64,000 nt of DNA from Arthrobacter sp. (GTDB lineage: Bacteria > Actinomycetota > Actinomycetes > Actinomycetales > Micrococcaceae): the NCBI GenBank assembly GCA_031178585.1, contig JAPSIT010000001.1, positions 11,491 to 75,490 on the forward strand, in the 5' to 3' direction. A program made the translations under genes and the position numbers. Positions 1 through 9,095 of the stretch are shown here, one piece after another. The notes beneath the pieces are model-generated. The model did no database searches, was not told the DNA's origin, and saw only the letters and a list, made by a program, of their open reading frames with translations. The stretch's first letter is position 1. The number at the start of each line of letters is the position of its first letter.

Positions 1-367
1 GACAGAAGTTGCAGGGGTTTACAACGACTTCCACGCCCTCCTGCTGATTATCGGCAAGAGTCCGTTCGTAACGAGCGGCAAGGTATTTGAATATGCAGCT
101 ACCGGACTCCCCATCGCGTCCTTGCATCATCCAGCGTCCGCGGCTTCTTCAATCCTCAGTGGTCATCACGACTGGTTCCCCGTACCGGAGGTTTCCCCGG
201 ACTGCATTTCCGACTCCCTGGTTGAGACCGCCGAACGGGCAGCGAAAATGACCTCGGAGGACTATGCCCGGAACCAGGCTTGGGCGGAACACCTTTCCAG
301 GGACAAGCAACTGCAACCCCGCATCGGACACCTGACAGAACTAGTGGCGGAGGCCAACCGTGGATAA
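1..367 (+). CDS. Glycosyltransferase, C-terminal fragment (cut by window start)
   Basis: The reading frame is open from base 2 and ends with TAA at 365-367. The visible ~121 residues carry the motif GKVFEYAATGLPI, the C-terminal nucleotide-sugar-binding region typical of GT-B (GT4-like) glycosyltransferases, followed by a helical tail. The N-terminal domain lies outside the window. The next gene starts at GTG 360 inside this one, so the two are probably translationally coupled. The location beside other sugar-transfer genes suggests a role in surface polysaccharide assembly. The donor and acceptor sugars cannot be told from this fragment. Confidence 0.75.
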   Translation, partial: TEVAGVYNDFHALLLIIGKSPFVTSGKVFEYAATGLPIASLHHPASAASSILSGHHDWFPVPEVSPDCISDSLVETAERAAKMTSEDYARNQAWAEHLSRDKQLQPRIGHLTELVAEANRG

Positions 368-887
368 ACCCCTGCACGTCGTCATCGTCGCTGGCTCTCA
401 CTCGGAGCCGGAGCAGCTGTTCCGCTCGGCGCTGGGCGAACTTTCACCGCAGGCTGCGCTCAGCCAGGCATCAGGAAGGGAAGTCCGGGTTTCGTTGCTG
501 TCACGCCGCGCGGCCTCTGAGCCCCAGGACCTGGCAGCCTCGCATGTCGTCTCTCCGGTCCGCACACCCTTGCTTGACCGCTTGTTCATGAGGCTCCACC
601 TGAATCGGGCAGAGGACCTGCTGCGCAAATTGCCACTGGGCCGACTTCTCATCTCGCTCGGCCCCACCGATCCCTCGCGCGTTTTCTGGCGGGCGGTGCG
701 CGCGGATCCTGCTGCGCTGGCGTTGCTTTCCGCGGCGGACGTTGTGCTGGCTGCCGACCTCCCGGCAGTGCGGACGGCGTGGCATCTCCTGCATTCAGGA
801 AAGGTTCCTTCGGCCTACTTCGGACTGCAGGCCGGAGTTAAAGTGTTTGCCTCCAGGTTCAAGAACACCACGGAGGCCGTTAAGTAG
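360..887 (+). CDS. Hypothetical protein in polysaccharide locus
   Basis: This 175-residue protein starts at GTG 360, with GGAGG at 349-353 six bases upstream, and overlaps the preceding glycosyltransferase by eight bases. I do not recognise a family. It has no clear signal peptide or membrane span. The first residues (LHVVIVAGSH) look like the opening beta strand of a Rossmann-like fold, and the middle (LLISLGPTDPSRVFWRAV) and end (SAADVVLAADLPAVRTAW) alternate strand and helix. It could be a degenerate or minimal GT-B N-terminal domain or a partner of the adjacent glycosyltransferase. Function is unknown. Confidence 0.6.
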   Translation: MDKPLHVVIVAGSHSEPEQLFRSALGELSPQAALSQASGREVRVSLLSRRAASEPQDLAASHVVSPVRTPLLDRLFMRLHLNRAEDLLRKLPLGRLLISLGPTDPSRVFWRAVRADPAALALLSAADVVLAADLPAVRTAWHLLHSGKVPSAYFGLQAGVKVFASRFKNTTEAVK

Positions 888-1002
888 CCTGGGGACTCAT
901 CCGCGGGCGCCCCTCACATCCCCGGAAGCACCCGCCCCTGTCCCGCTTCCCAAGTCAAATGCCCGCACTGTTCAGCCAGGCGGGCACCTGGATGAGGTTT
1001 TG

Positions 1003-2127
1003 ATGAAGATTGCGCTCACTAAGAGCTCCCTGCTCATTCCCCCAACATATTTCGCCGTAGCTCATGCGACAAGAATGTCCGAGCAGATGGAGTTCCGCTT
1101 CTTCACAATGGCTGCCGAGGTTACAGACGCCCCGCAGAACCTTGAGATCAGGGACTTTGCACCGCAGCGGCATTTGCCCTTCAAAGACCGCGAAAAGTAT
1201 CTTCCTTTCGTCATGCCAATGATGGCCAAAGCAATTGGCGAATACGGCCCGGACGTCATCCACCAGCACTTCGCAACCTGGTCCTGGCCGGCGGTTAAAG
1301 CTTCCAGGAGCAAGGGAATCCCCCTACTCACCACCGTTCATGGCGCAGACGTGGTGACGGCTGGAAAACAACCGACCTCAATGATGGCCCGGTGGCACCG
1401 GTACAACCTTCGTGGCGCCATGGAACAAAGCACACGGATCCTGGCCGTAAGCCGCTATCTGGCAGATCTTGCAGTCGAGTACGGATTCCCTGCAGAAAAG
1501 GTTGAAGTTCATTACCTGGGGGTGGACACTGACGTTTTCGTGCCCGGCCAGCGGAATGCCGAAGCTCCCCTCCCTGTTGCCCTGTTCGTTGGAGCCCTCA
1601 ACCATCAAAAGGGCATAACCCACCTCATAAGAGCGTCGAACGAATTAATCGGCAGCGTTCCCCACAGGCTTGTGGTTGCAGGGCGGGGAACACTGGAAGG
1701 TGACGTCGAAACTGCGGCCAGGCAGAGTCCGCACATATCGTATCTGGGGCAACTGAGCCGTGACAGCGTGCTCGCGCAGCTTCAACAGGCTGACGTGCTG
1801 ATCGCCCCCAGCAGGTTCCACAGGGGTGCGCGCGAGGCCGCAGGATTGGTTCTCCTGGAGGCTCAGGCCTGCGGTACCCCTGTCATCGCCTATGACAGCG
1901 GTGGAACCTCCGAGATGGTGGGCCCGGAGTCCGGCTACCTGGTTCCCGAAGACGACATCCGGTCGCTGGGCAGGCGGATGGAGGACGTATTACGACTGGG
2001 TCCACAGTCCAGGGAGCAATTGCGTATGTCCGCCCGGGCGTTTGTCCAAACCGAGCGCAGTCTCGCGAAGAGTTGTTTAGAGCTCTCAGAGCACTACCAC
2101 CAACTGGCCGGCGCGAAGACCCCCTAG
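1003..2127 (+). CDS. GT4-family glycosyltransferase
   Basis: This is a cytoplasmic or membrane-associated GT-B enzyme that probably adds a sugar from a nucleotide donor to a growing surface glycan. The frame is open further upstream, but ATG 1003 is preferred: it has TGAGG at 993-997 and begins directly with the first strand of the fold (MKIALTKSSLLIPP). The 374 residues are a normal GT4 length. HGADV (about residue 113) marks the N-terminal domain, LFVGALNHQKG opens the C-terminal domain, and GLVLLEAQACGTPV carries the E-x7-E nucleotide-sugar-binding signature near residue 285. Substrates are not predictable from sequence. Confidence 0.85.
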   Translation: MKIALTKSSLLIPPTYFAVAHATRMSEQMEFRFFTMAAEVTDAPQNLEIRDFAPQRHLPFKDREKYLPFVMPMMAKAIGEYGPDVIHQHFATWSWPAVKASRSKGIPLLTTVHGADVVTAGKQPTSMMARWHRYNLRGAMEQSTRILAVSRYLADLAVEYGFPAEKVEVHYLGVDTDVFVPGQRNAEAPLPVALFVGALNHQKGITHLIRASNELIGSVPHRLVVAGRGTLEGDVETAARQSPHISYLGQLSRDSVLAQLQQADVLIAPSRFHRGAREAAGLVLLEAQACGTPVIAYDSGGTSEMVGPESGYLVPEDDIRSLGRRMEDVLRLGPQSREQLRMSARAFVQTERSLAKSCLELSEHYHQLAGAKTP

Positions 2128-2267
2128 CTCCAGGTTGAAGGCCAACTGCGGTGCAACGTTTAGTTGGAGCGGGAAGGCCTACCCGGATCGCTCTGCTGAC
2201 AAGCCAAAGTCAACGGGCAACGCACATGACGCACCGCCGCATGAGACTGCTGCGGTTTTTACTGTCG

Positions 2268-2651
2268 CTATCCCCGGCCGGAACGGGAGGCCGCCTCTGC
2301 CGGGGAAATGCGCTCCCACGGCCGTTCGGCTTCATCCAAGGCGATCCTCCGGGACAGCTTGGTCAGCGTGGTCTCGGTCTGCCGGAAACGCTGGTGCGTC
2401 GTGGACATGTACACCAGGAACGAAACGATGAAAGCGTATAGCATGAGGTCGGTGCCGCGGCCCACACCGACGAGGCGAGCCAACTGGGTAAGAATCGTCG
2501 GAAAGAAGATGGACAGCACCGCAGAAATGGCGAAGAGCATCACCATGATGCGGCGGACAGCCATGTGCTTTGCGTTTGATCCGCCCCGCACGAGCATGAG
2601 CGAAAAGAAAACTACGACAAGAACCAAGACTACTTGAACAATGATGATCAT
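2268..2651 (-). CDS. DUF2304-type membrane protein
   Basis: A 127-residue integral membrane protein with about three hydrophobic segments, near residues 2-20, 33-55 and 66-85, followed by a charged cytoplasmic tail. Size and layout match DUF2304 proteins, which commonly sit beside a DPM1-like GT2 enzyme. The same pairing is seen here: the GT2 gene lies immediately upstream on the same strand, with only five bases between them. A role as membrane partner of that transferase, in polyprenyl-phosphate sugar metabolism, is inferred from this pairing. The molecular function of the family is not established. Confidence 0.7.
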   Translation of the reverse strand: MIIIVQVVLVLVVVFFSLMLVRGGSNAKHMAVRRIMVMLFAISAVLSIFFPTILTQLARLVGVGRGTDLMLYAFIVSFLVYMSTTHQRFRQTETTLTKLSRRIALDEAERPWERISPAEAASRSGRG

Positions 2652-2656
2652 AGGGT

Positions 2657-3322
2657 CTACCTAAATAGCAGGTCCGCCAAAATGTTGACGGAATTGAGAA
2701 GTGACTGGCCCTTCGACTTCGAATACTGGGTGTAGATGATCTCCACCGGGTGCTCAGTCCATCTCGGTTTCAGAGCAGCAAGGATCTGAATCAGCTCTGA
2801 GGCGTGGGCCATCCTGTTCTGTGTGAGGTGGATGTTGGAGACTACGTGGCGGTTGAAAGCCCGGAGACCGTTGTGGGCATCCGTCAGCGGCATGCCGGTA
2901 CTCCACCGGGACTGCACGGCTGCCGTACGCAACACCATTCGCTTAACCGGACCGATGCGTGTGCGTGAATCAAGGAAACGGGAGCCGAGCACGACGTCGG
3001 CTTCTCCGCTGCGGATTCTCGCCACCATGGCCGCGGCGTCACTCACCCGGTGCTGGCCGTCGGCGTCAAAGGTCACCACGCAGGACATTTCAGGATCCTG
3101 GAGAACGTACTCGAAACCAGTCTGGAGCGCCGCGCCCTGCCCAAGGTTCACCGGATGCTGCACGACCACGGCGCCGGCGGAGCGGGCGGCCTGGGCCGAC
3201 GTGTCAGTGCTTCCGTCATCCACGCAAACGACATGAGGAAACTCCGGCAGAAGATCTTTGATGACGGAGCCGATGACAGGGGCCTCGTTGAACAGAGGGA
3301 TGACGATCCAAGTGCGACTCAC
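2657..3322 (-). CDS. GT2 glycosyltransferase, DPM1/polyprenyl-phosphate type
   Basis: The protein opens with RTWIVIPLFNE, the first strand of a GT-A fold. VCVDDGSTD binds the nucleotide sugar, and TFDADGQH supplies the metal-binding DxD. These motifs fit GT2 enzymes of the dolichol/polyprenyl-phosphate mannosyl- or glucosyltransferase group, which charge a lipid carrier with one sugar. I chose GTG 3322 because the conserved fold begins there; the frame extends to GTG 3367 but adds an unconserved stretch, and neither start has a strong ribosome site. It is followed by the DUF2304 gene and diverges from the GT gene at 3441. Confidence 0.82.
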   Translation of the reverse strand: MSRTWIVIPLFNEAPVIGSVIKDLLPEFPHVVCVDDGSTDTSAQAARSAGAVVVQHPVNLGQGAALQTGFEYVLQDPEMSCVVTFDADGQHRVSDAAAMVARIRSGEADVVLGSRFLDSRTRIGPVKRMVLRTAAVQSRWSTGMPLTDAHNGLRAFNRHVVSNIHLTQNRMAHASELIQILAALKPRWTEHPVEIIYTQYSKSKGQSLLNSVNILADLLFR

Positions 3323-3440
3323 TAAGCAAGTATCGCATAACAGGCACTCGCTGTTCGAAGCGGGCACTGCACAGGAACGCGCTTCGGCAGCGGAGTTGCC
3401 CGTCCCGGCCGTAAGGGCTCGATCCCTTTAGAATGGAACA

Positions 3441-4583
3441 ATGCGCCCAAAAATTCTCTGCATTTCCTTTTCCGACATCAAGGCGGATGCGCGTGTCCTG
3501 CGGCAGTTGGACGTCCTTGCGGAGTTCGGCGACGTCACCACCATCGGCTACGGCGACAAGCCACCGGCTGCGGTTGAACACCTGCAGATAGACACCTCGT
3601 TGTGGTCACTCCCCCAGACGCCCATGGGCGTGGCTTTGCTGGCCCTGCGCCGGTTCAGTGCCGTTGAACTCAAGGCACCGGCCATAAAACGGGCCGTGAG
3701 CCTGTTGGCGGGACGTTCCTTCGATCTTGTGGTCGCGAACGAAGCCCGTGCCCTGCCCCTCGCCCATCACGTAGCGGGGCAGGCCCCCGTGTGGGGTGAC
3801 ATGCATGAATGGGCTCCGGAGGAGCGAGTTCAGGTCTTGTCCTGGAAGTTGTTGGTCAAGCCCTTCATGACCTACGTCTGCAGGAAGTATCTTCCTGGGA
3901 CACAGGCTGTGACTGTCGTGAACGATTCTATTGCCGGACTCTATGAAGAGACCTTTGGCTGCACGACAGCTACCGTCCGCAATGCCCGGCCCTTCGAGGA
4001 CCTCCAACCGAGCGTGCAGGATTCGGACGTGATCCGGCTTGTCCACAGCGGGGCAGCAGTTCCGGGCCGGAACCTGGAGGGGATGATAGAGGCGGTCAAC
4101 ATGCTGGGAGAGGGTTATAGCCTCGACTTCTACCTCATCCCTGCCCGGGACGGCGGACGTTACCTGCGGGCGCTTCAGTCGTTGCCTTCGGGCAATAGTA
4201 AGATCACTTTTCACCCTCCGGTAACCCCGGGCGAACTCCCTGCTGTGTTGAACCGATACGATGTCGGTATTTATACACTCCCACCGCAAACGCGGAACCA
4301 GGAACTCATGTTGCCCAATAAGTTCTTTGATTTCGTTCAGGCCCGTCTGGCGATCGTCTTCGGACCATCCCCCGAAACTAGCGGGCTCATCAGGCAGCAT
4401 TCCTTAGGGGTGGTCACAGACGACTTCTCACCTGCCTCCCTTGCAAAGGCGATCAGCACAATGACCCGGGGAGACATCAGCGCCTACAAAGCCAACGTTC
4501 ACTCTGCTGCTGAGCAGCTCAGCTCTGAAGTGGACGAAGAAGCGGAGCGACGCATCCTGCGTATGCTGCTCGTGTCCGCCTGA
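3441..4583 (+). CDS. GT-B glycosyltransferase, group 1-like
   Basis: A 380-residue protein whose N-terminus (KILCISFSDIKADARVLRQ) matches the opening of GT-B enzymes that bind their acceptor in the first domain. The C-terminal half has RLVHSGAAVPGRNLEG, the linker into the donor-binding domain, and LPNKFFDFVQARLAIV, equivalent to the GT4 signature K-x-F-[DE] loop. The first strand of the C-terminal domain is clear near residue 200. It lies 50 bases upstream of the 2-epimerase gene on the same strand and is probably co-transcribed with it. Donor and acceptor are unknown. Confidence 0.78.
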   Translation: MRPKILCISFSDIKADARVLRQLDVLAEFGDVTTIGYGDKPPAAVEHLQIDTSLWSLPQTPMGVALLALRRFSAVELKAPAIKRAVSLLAGRSFDLVVANEARALPLAHHVAGQAPVWGDMHEWAPEERVQVLSWKLLVKPFMTYVCRKYLPGTQAVTVVNDSIAGLYEETFGCTTATVRNARPFEDLQPSVQDSDVIRLVHSGAAVPGRNLEGMIEAVNMLGEGYSLDFYLIPARDGGRYLRALQSLPSGNSKITFHPPVTPGELPAVLNRYDVGIYTLPPQTRNQELMLPNKFFDFVQARLAIVFGPSPETSGLIRQHSLGVVTDDFSPASLAKAISTMTRGDISAYKANVHSAAEQLSSEVDEEAERRILRMLLVSA

Positions 4584-4633
4584 AGACCCGTCTAAACATC
4601 CGACCCGTTGAAACAGAATGGTAGAACACTTTC

Positions 4634-5698
4634 ATGCGAATTCTTAGCGTCGTTGGCGCACGTCCCCAGTTCGTGAAGCTTGCGCCCATCGCGTCAGCTA
4701 TGAAGGGCCGCGCAGACCACCTCATCGCCCACACCGGCCAGCATTATGACGAGCTCATGAGCGACGTCTTCTTCCGCGACCTCGGCATCCCGGAGCCCGA
4801 CTTCAACCTCGGCGTCGGCTCCGGCAAGCACGGTGCCCAGACGGGCGCCATGCTCCACGGTTTGGAAGAAATCCTCGAAGAGTCCACCCCGGACTGCGTC
4901 CTCGTTTACGGTGACACCAATTCCACCCTTGCCGCTGCCATCGCCGCCATCAAGCTGCACATCCCCGTTGCGCACCTCGAAGCGGGGCTTCGGTCCTTCA
5001 ACCGGCGGATGCCCGAAGAGCACAACCGCGTCCTGACCGACCACAGTGCCGACTTGCTGCTTGCGCCGACCGAGGTAGCCGTCAAGCACCTGGCGACGGA
5101 GGGCCTCGCAGAAAAGACCGTTTTGGTGGGCGATGTCATGACCGACGTTCTGTTCAAGGTCCGTGACATGCTCGACGGCGGGGATCATCCCCTCCCTGTT
5201 GACGCGGCACCGGGCGGCTACTACATCTGCACCATCCACCGCCCCGACAACACCGACTCCACCGAACGGCTGTCAGCAATCATCAGCTCCCTGGCGAGCC
5301 TGCAAAAGCCGGTATTTCTGCTCGCCCATCCCCGGCTCGTAAGCCTGGCTGCCAAACACGGTCTTGACTTGGAACAGGGGGCAGTGCGGGTGGCTTCGCC
5401 GCTGGCCTATCCCCAGCTCGTGCAGGCCGTCCGGAACAGCGCGGGCGTCATCACCGACTCGGGAGGCCTCCAGAAGGAAGCCTTTCTGCTCCGCACCCCC
5501 TGCACCACGATTCGCCCGGAAACTGAATGGGTGGAAACAGTGGAGCTTGGCTGGAACGTGCTCGTCAGCAAAGACCTGGGCATCCTCGCCGACACTGTAC
5601 AGCGCCCGACCCCGGCCGCAACCGATGCCACTCCCTACGGTGATGGCAAAGCCGCTGAGCGCACGGTAGATGCCCTGGTTCAGGCGTTCGGACGCTGA
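4634..5698 (+). CDS. wecB: UDP-sugar 2-epimerase, non-hydrolysing (WecB/WbpI family)
   Basis: This 354-residue enzyme inverts C2 of a UDP-HexNAc. Key family residues are visible: GARPQFVK at 8-15, GDTNST around D94, HLEAGLRSFNR around E116, MPEEHNR around E128-E129 and CTIHRPDNTD near residue 205. The GARPQF-K start, rather than GTRPE, resembles the WbpI/WlbD branch acting on UDP-GlcNAc(3NAc)A more than housekeeping WecB. That reading fits the wbpA/B/E/D-type operon found from 9.1 to 13.1 kb. The gene ends at a strong hairpin and converges with the operon. The choice between UDP-ManNAc and UDP-ManNAc3NAcA as product remains an inference. Confidence 0.9.
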   Translation: MRILSVVGARPQFVKLAPIASAMKGRADHLIAHTGQHYDELMSDVFFRDLGIPEPDFNLGVGSGKHGAQTGAMLHGLEEILEESTPDCVLVYGDTNSTLAAAIAAIKLHIPVAHLEAGLRSFNRRMPEEHNRVLTDHSADLLLAPTEVAVKHLATEGLAEKTVLVGDVMTDVLFKVRDMLDGGDHPLPVDAAPGGYYICTIHRPDNTDSTERLSAIISSLASLQKPVFLLAHPRLVSLAAKHGLDLEQGAVRVASPLAYPQLVQAVRNSAGVITDSGGLQKEAFLLRTPCTTIRPETEWVETVELGWNVLVSKDLGILADTVQRPTPAATDATPYGDGKAAERTVDALVQAFGR

Positions 5699-5743
5699 CA
5701 CCAATCGCCGCCATGCCACTTCGTGGTCTTGGTACGAGGATTT

Positions 5744-5775
5744 CCGGGCCTTCCACGTCGAAGTGGGAGGCCCGG
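5744..5775. terminator. Hairpin between convergent genes
   Basis: A 13-bp stem (5744-5756 with 5763-5775, one T-G wobble) with a six-base loop lies 45 bases after the epimerase stop and 26 bases beyond the stop of the convergent membrane-protein gene. No long T tract follows on either strand. Its location makes a bidirectional terminator the simplest reading. Confidence 0.6.
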
Positions 5776-5801
5776 AGGTCTTTACCCACCGCTGTCCGTA
5801 A

Positions 5802-7799
5802 TTAACCGCAGGCAGTCACCTTGAAGAGTTTGGCCTCGCCCTCTGAGTCCACCAACTGCAGGCCCCGAGACTTCTCGAGGTCCTGGAGGCCCGGGTACAT
5901 CTGACTGGACGGATGGTCCATCAGGTACTGGTCGCCAAAGTCCAATGCGTAGGTCACCTTCAGCTTCCGGACCGCGGGGCACACCTTGGGGTCAGTGCCG
6001 GCATTGGCCAAGTCGTTTGCGATGATCCGCAGGTCAGGGTCCGCGCGCTGCGTCTGGAAGTATTCGAGCACCTTACGGTCCGCGAACGCGTATGCCAGCG
6101 ATCCCCCGTTCCACGGGTTTACCGCGATTACCGCGTTCTCGGGCACCTGGGACGGAAGCCGGTCGAGCAGCTTGTACTCGTCCGAGGACAGGATCGACTC
6201 CCTGATATCGCGTTGGTAGTCGATCTTATGGTCCAGAATGTAATCCCGGACGGTCCCGGTCTGAGTCAGCACGACGAGGAGTGCGCACACAACAAGTCCG
6301 CCGGCAAGGTCTGGCAGCCGTGTCCCGCCGGCAAGCATAAGTCCGGAGCGATGGGCCGAGACCAGCCGTTTGAGCCGCCCGTCCCAACCGGCAACCGACT
6401 GGCGCAGTGCATCGACCACCGATGTCACTCCGAGCGCGGCCAGGACGGTGGCGAAGATCGGCAAGTAAGCCGCCAACCGCTTAACGTCCTGATACCAAGT
6501 CCCTGTGAAGAAGTCCCGCGCCCACCCGGCTTCGTAGCCGGCATCCACGACGTAAAGATACCCGGCCACGACATAACACCCCAGCAGCCACCACAGGATA
6601 CGCCGCCGCACGATGGTGGCAATACCGATGAGGGCGAGAAGAGAGGTGACGATGGCGACGTCGGTTCCGACAGGGGCGTTGGTGATGACTTCACCCACTG
6701 CACCCGGCACCGATTGGTGGGGTTTCCACCCACCGTAGAATCCCGGGCGGACCAGCCTCCATATGGTGGCTGCCACTGCACCGCCCAGTAGGGTCGCAAC
6801 TATTGGGAGCACATACTTGGCAAGAGGTGCACGGGTACGGATCAGCCTCTTGAGGTGGGCAGCCAACGTCCACAGCAGAATCGGTGCGCTGAATGCCAGG
6901 AGCGCGTTGACGGAACTCATGTGGGATAGGGCCAATCCTGGTAATCCAACCAGCAAGGCCAACCAGGAGCGTATGCGGGGTTCATCCATAACCGGCGTGC
7001 TTCTGCAAACCAGGATGACGGTGCCAAGCGCCGCCGGCAGGACGCTGGCCGAAAGAAGGTTTGGAAACAGGGGTCCCCAGACCATCAGAAGGTACGGAAA
7101 GGCAACGAAGCCACCTGAGAGGATGGCGGCCGCCGCCAGGGCGATCAGGCGGCGTCCAAGAATAACGCGGGTAAGGAAGACCACGGAAACGGGCCATATG
7201 ACGGCTCCGGCCACCAGGTTCACAACATTGACGGAGACAGCTATTTCCGCCCCCGTCACCTGCGTGACGAGAGCGGACAGGGAATGCCAGACGGCGGGAT
7301 AGATTGAGGCTCGTCCCCCACCGTTGCCCCCCATTCGCCCAAGGTCCAAGGAGGAGGCGTTCTCGGTGTCCAAAACATAGCGTACGGCGTTGAGGTGGAA
7401 TATGTTGTCGTAGCGCTGGGAGATGTTGTCCGGCGCCCCAACAAGTTGGGTGATGCGGCGGCCGATGAGCACGGCGACGGCACCGACTCCTGCGACGGCG
7501 GCCGCAAGTACGGTCCAACGCTCCGCCAGAGGAGCTGCCAGCGCCGCCCTCCGGCCAACCAGGAACCAGGCCCCTGCTGTCGTCAGCACCGTGGCTGCCA
7601 AGATCACGGCCGGATTCCAGGGCACTCCCAGCCAACCGGCAATGACCGCTGCCACGCCAGCGAGAGTCAGTGAAAACAGCGGAGCCAGTCCGAAAAGGCC
7701 GGTTCTTCGGAACCCCAAGCCCCATGCCAACGCGGCACCCGGAAGGAGCACGATTGCCAACGCGACAAACAAAGCTGGCAGGGTCTCGAGCCAGGACAC
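5802..7799 (-). CDS. Large polytopic membrane protein (DUF6541-like)
   Basis: A 665-residue protein with about a dozen or more hydrophobic segments through residue ~480, then a soluble C-terminal domain of roughly 150 residues that is presumably extracytoplasmic. The start is GTG 7799, preceded by GGAGGA. The layout, many spans plus a terminal soluble domain in a polysaccharide cluster, resembles DUF6541 actinobacterial proteins and more loosely GT-C lipid-linked-sugar transferases. It is the last gene of the six-gene minus-strand operon headed by the UDP-sugar dehydrogenase. It could transfer lipid-linked sugars outside the membrane or ligate the finished glycan. No catalytic motif is assigned. 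Confidence 0.7.
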   Translation of the reverse strand: MSWLETLPALFVALAIVLLPGAALAWGLGFRRTGLFGLAPLFSLTLAGVAAVIAGWLGVPWNPAVILAATVLTTAGAWFLVGRRAALAAPLAERWTVLAAAVAGVGAVAVLIGRRITQLVGAPDNISQRYDNIFHLNAVRYVLDTENASSLDLGRMGGNGGGRASIYPAVWHSLSALVTQVTGAEIAVSVNVVNLVAGAVIWPVSVVFLTRVILGRRLIALAAAAILSGGFVAFPYLLMVWGPLFPNLLSASVLPAALGTVILVCRSTPVMDEPRIRSWLALLVGLPGLALSHMSSVNALLAFSAPILLWTLAAHLKRLIRTRAPLAKYVLPIVATLLGGAVAATIWRLVRPGFYGGWKPHQSVPGAVGEVITNAPVGTDVAIVTSLLALIGIATIVRRRILWWLLGCYVVAGYLYVVDAGYEAGWARDFFTGTWYQDVKRLAAYLPIFATVLAALGVTSVVDALRQSVAGWDGRLKRLVSAHRSGLMLAGGTRLPDLAGGLVVCALLVVLTQTGTVRDYILDHKIDYQRDIRESILSSDEYKLLDRLPSQVPENAVIAVNPWNGGSLAYAFADRKVLEYFQTQRADPDLRIIANDLANAGTDPKVCPAVRKLKVTYALDFGDQYLMDHPSSQMYPGLQDLEKSRGLQLVDSEGEAKLFKVTACG

Positions 7800-7922
7800 A
7801 TTTCCTCCAATTGAATTTTTAATGAATCAGCCGGGCCCCTGCCAGCCGCATACCATGATTCTCTGGCAGATGCCATATCGAAGTCATGAACCGGGCATTT
7901 CAGAAGGCGTGCGGAGAGCTGA

Positions 7923-9095
7923 TCATGCCTTCACTGCGGCAAGGACTTCCCGGGCGGCATGCTGACCGGACGTAGCCAGCGAGGCATGCTGCTGCACCCA
8001 AGCCGCCCTGGCGGCCCGGCCGTCGTCGTCGTTTCCGCAGCTTTCCGCGGCCAGCAAGCGGAGCATGGCTTCGGCTACTGTGTCGGCGTCATATCCAGGT
8101 GCTTCACCGAGGCCGTTGCCCGCGACGAGGGCGGCGCCCTCACCGCCGCCCGCGAAGATCACGGGAGTGCCGCACCCGGCGGCGGCGTAGATCTTTGTCG
8201 GCTTGGCGAAGTCGTAGCCCTGGCCCGGCTTGATGCTGACCAGGGCTGCAGCCGCGCCACGGATCCAGCGCGCCGCTTCGGCCGGGGGTATGACACCGCC
8301 GAAATGCACATGATCCGGAGCGGTCTCCGCAGCGAGTTCCTTAAGGTGCGCTTCATCGGCGCCCTGGCCGAAGAACCGGATACTGGCGCGCGGATGTTCA
8401 GCAAGGACGGCCGGCAGCGCCCGGATAAAGACGTCGGCCCCCTGCCACTCCGACATGGTCCCCGTATATACAAAGTACGGGGCCCGCTCCCCCGCTGCCT
8501 GGCCGGTCACGCCGAACACGGAAGTGTCGATGCCGTTACCGACGACGGCGACACGGTCGCCTGGGACGCCGAAATGCCGCACCTTGTCTGCCACCGCTTC
8601 CGATATAGCTATCACCTTGGACGCCCGGCGGAGTGCGAAGCCCTCCGCGGCGCGCATCACCCGCACAACAAATCCCGGGACAGCCGTTGCTGCCAGCGCT
8701 TCCGTCCAAATATCAGCAGCATAGTAGACAAACGGCCGCCGCCGCAGGGCTGAGCTGACGGCAACGACGACGCCAGTCGTAGGCGGCGGTTCAGATACGA
8801 CGACGTCGGCATCGGTGAAAAGAAGCCGAAAGAACACCGGCACGTCGAAGCTCATGTACTGGACATAACCGCGCACGTTGCCCCCGGCGTCCCGCAGCAC
8901 AGGCCAGCGGGAAAGCCGGTACGACGCGGTGAAGCCGGGTGATCCTTTGGGTGGCCTGGTGGTTACGACGCTGACGTCAGCGCCTTGTGCCACCAGGCCA
9001 TCCACCAAAGCCTGCAGCCTGAACGATGCCGCACCCACCTCAGGAGTGAAGAGGCGTGAGGCAACAGCGACTTTGGGCGGTTTCTCAGCAGTCAC
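7923..9095 (-). CDS. GT4 glycosyltransferase (WbuB-like)
   Basis: A 390-residue GT-B enzyme. The N-terminal domain opens with KVAVASRLFTPEVGAASFR and contains VYYAADIWTE; the C-terminal domain begins at PYFVYTGTMSEWQGADV and ends with a KIYAAAGCGTPVIFAGGGEGA signature. This pattern resembles WbuB/WbnI-type transferases that add N-acetylated amino sugars in O-antigen or capsule assembly. Its GTG start overlaps the stop of the upstream oxidoreductase gene by four bases (GTGA), which indicates coupling. It is the likely user of the acidic diacetamido sugar made by the genes just upstream, but this is inferred from context only. Confidence 0.85.
   Translation of the reverse strand: MTAEKPPKVAVASRLFTPEVGAASFRLQALVDGLVAQGADVSVVTTRPPKGSPGFTASYRLSRWPVLRDAGGNVRGYVQYMSFDVPVFFRLLFTDADVVVSEPPPTTGVVVAVSSALRRRPFVYYAADIWTEALAATAVPGFVVRVMRAAEGFALRRASKVIAISEAVADKVRHFGVPGDRVAVVGNGIDTSVFGVTGQAAGERAPYFVYTGTMSEWQGADVFIRALPAVLAEHPRASIRFFGQGADEAHLKELAAETAPDHVHFGGVIPPAEAARWIRGAAAALVSIKPGQGYDFAKPTKIYAAAGCGTPVIFAGGGEGAALVAGNGLGEAPGYDADTVAEAMLRLLAAESCGNDDDGRAARAAWVQQHASLATSGQHAAREVLAAVKA

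Noticed and set aside
742..1002. N-terminal extension of the GT4 gene back to 742
   Set aside because: It overlaps the preceding gene, is Pro/Arg-rich and unlike a glycosyltransferase; ATG 1003 has a ribosome site and starts the fold.
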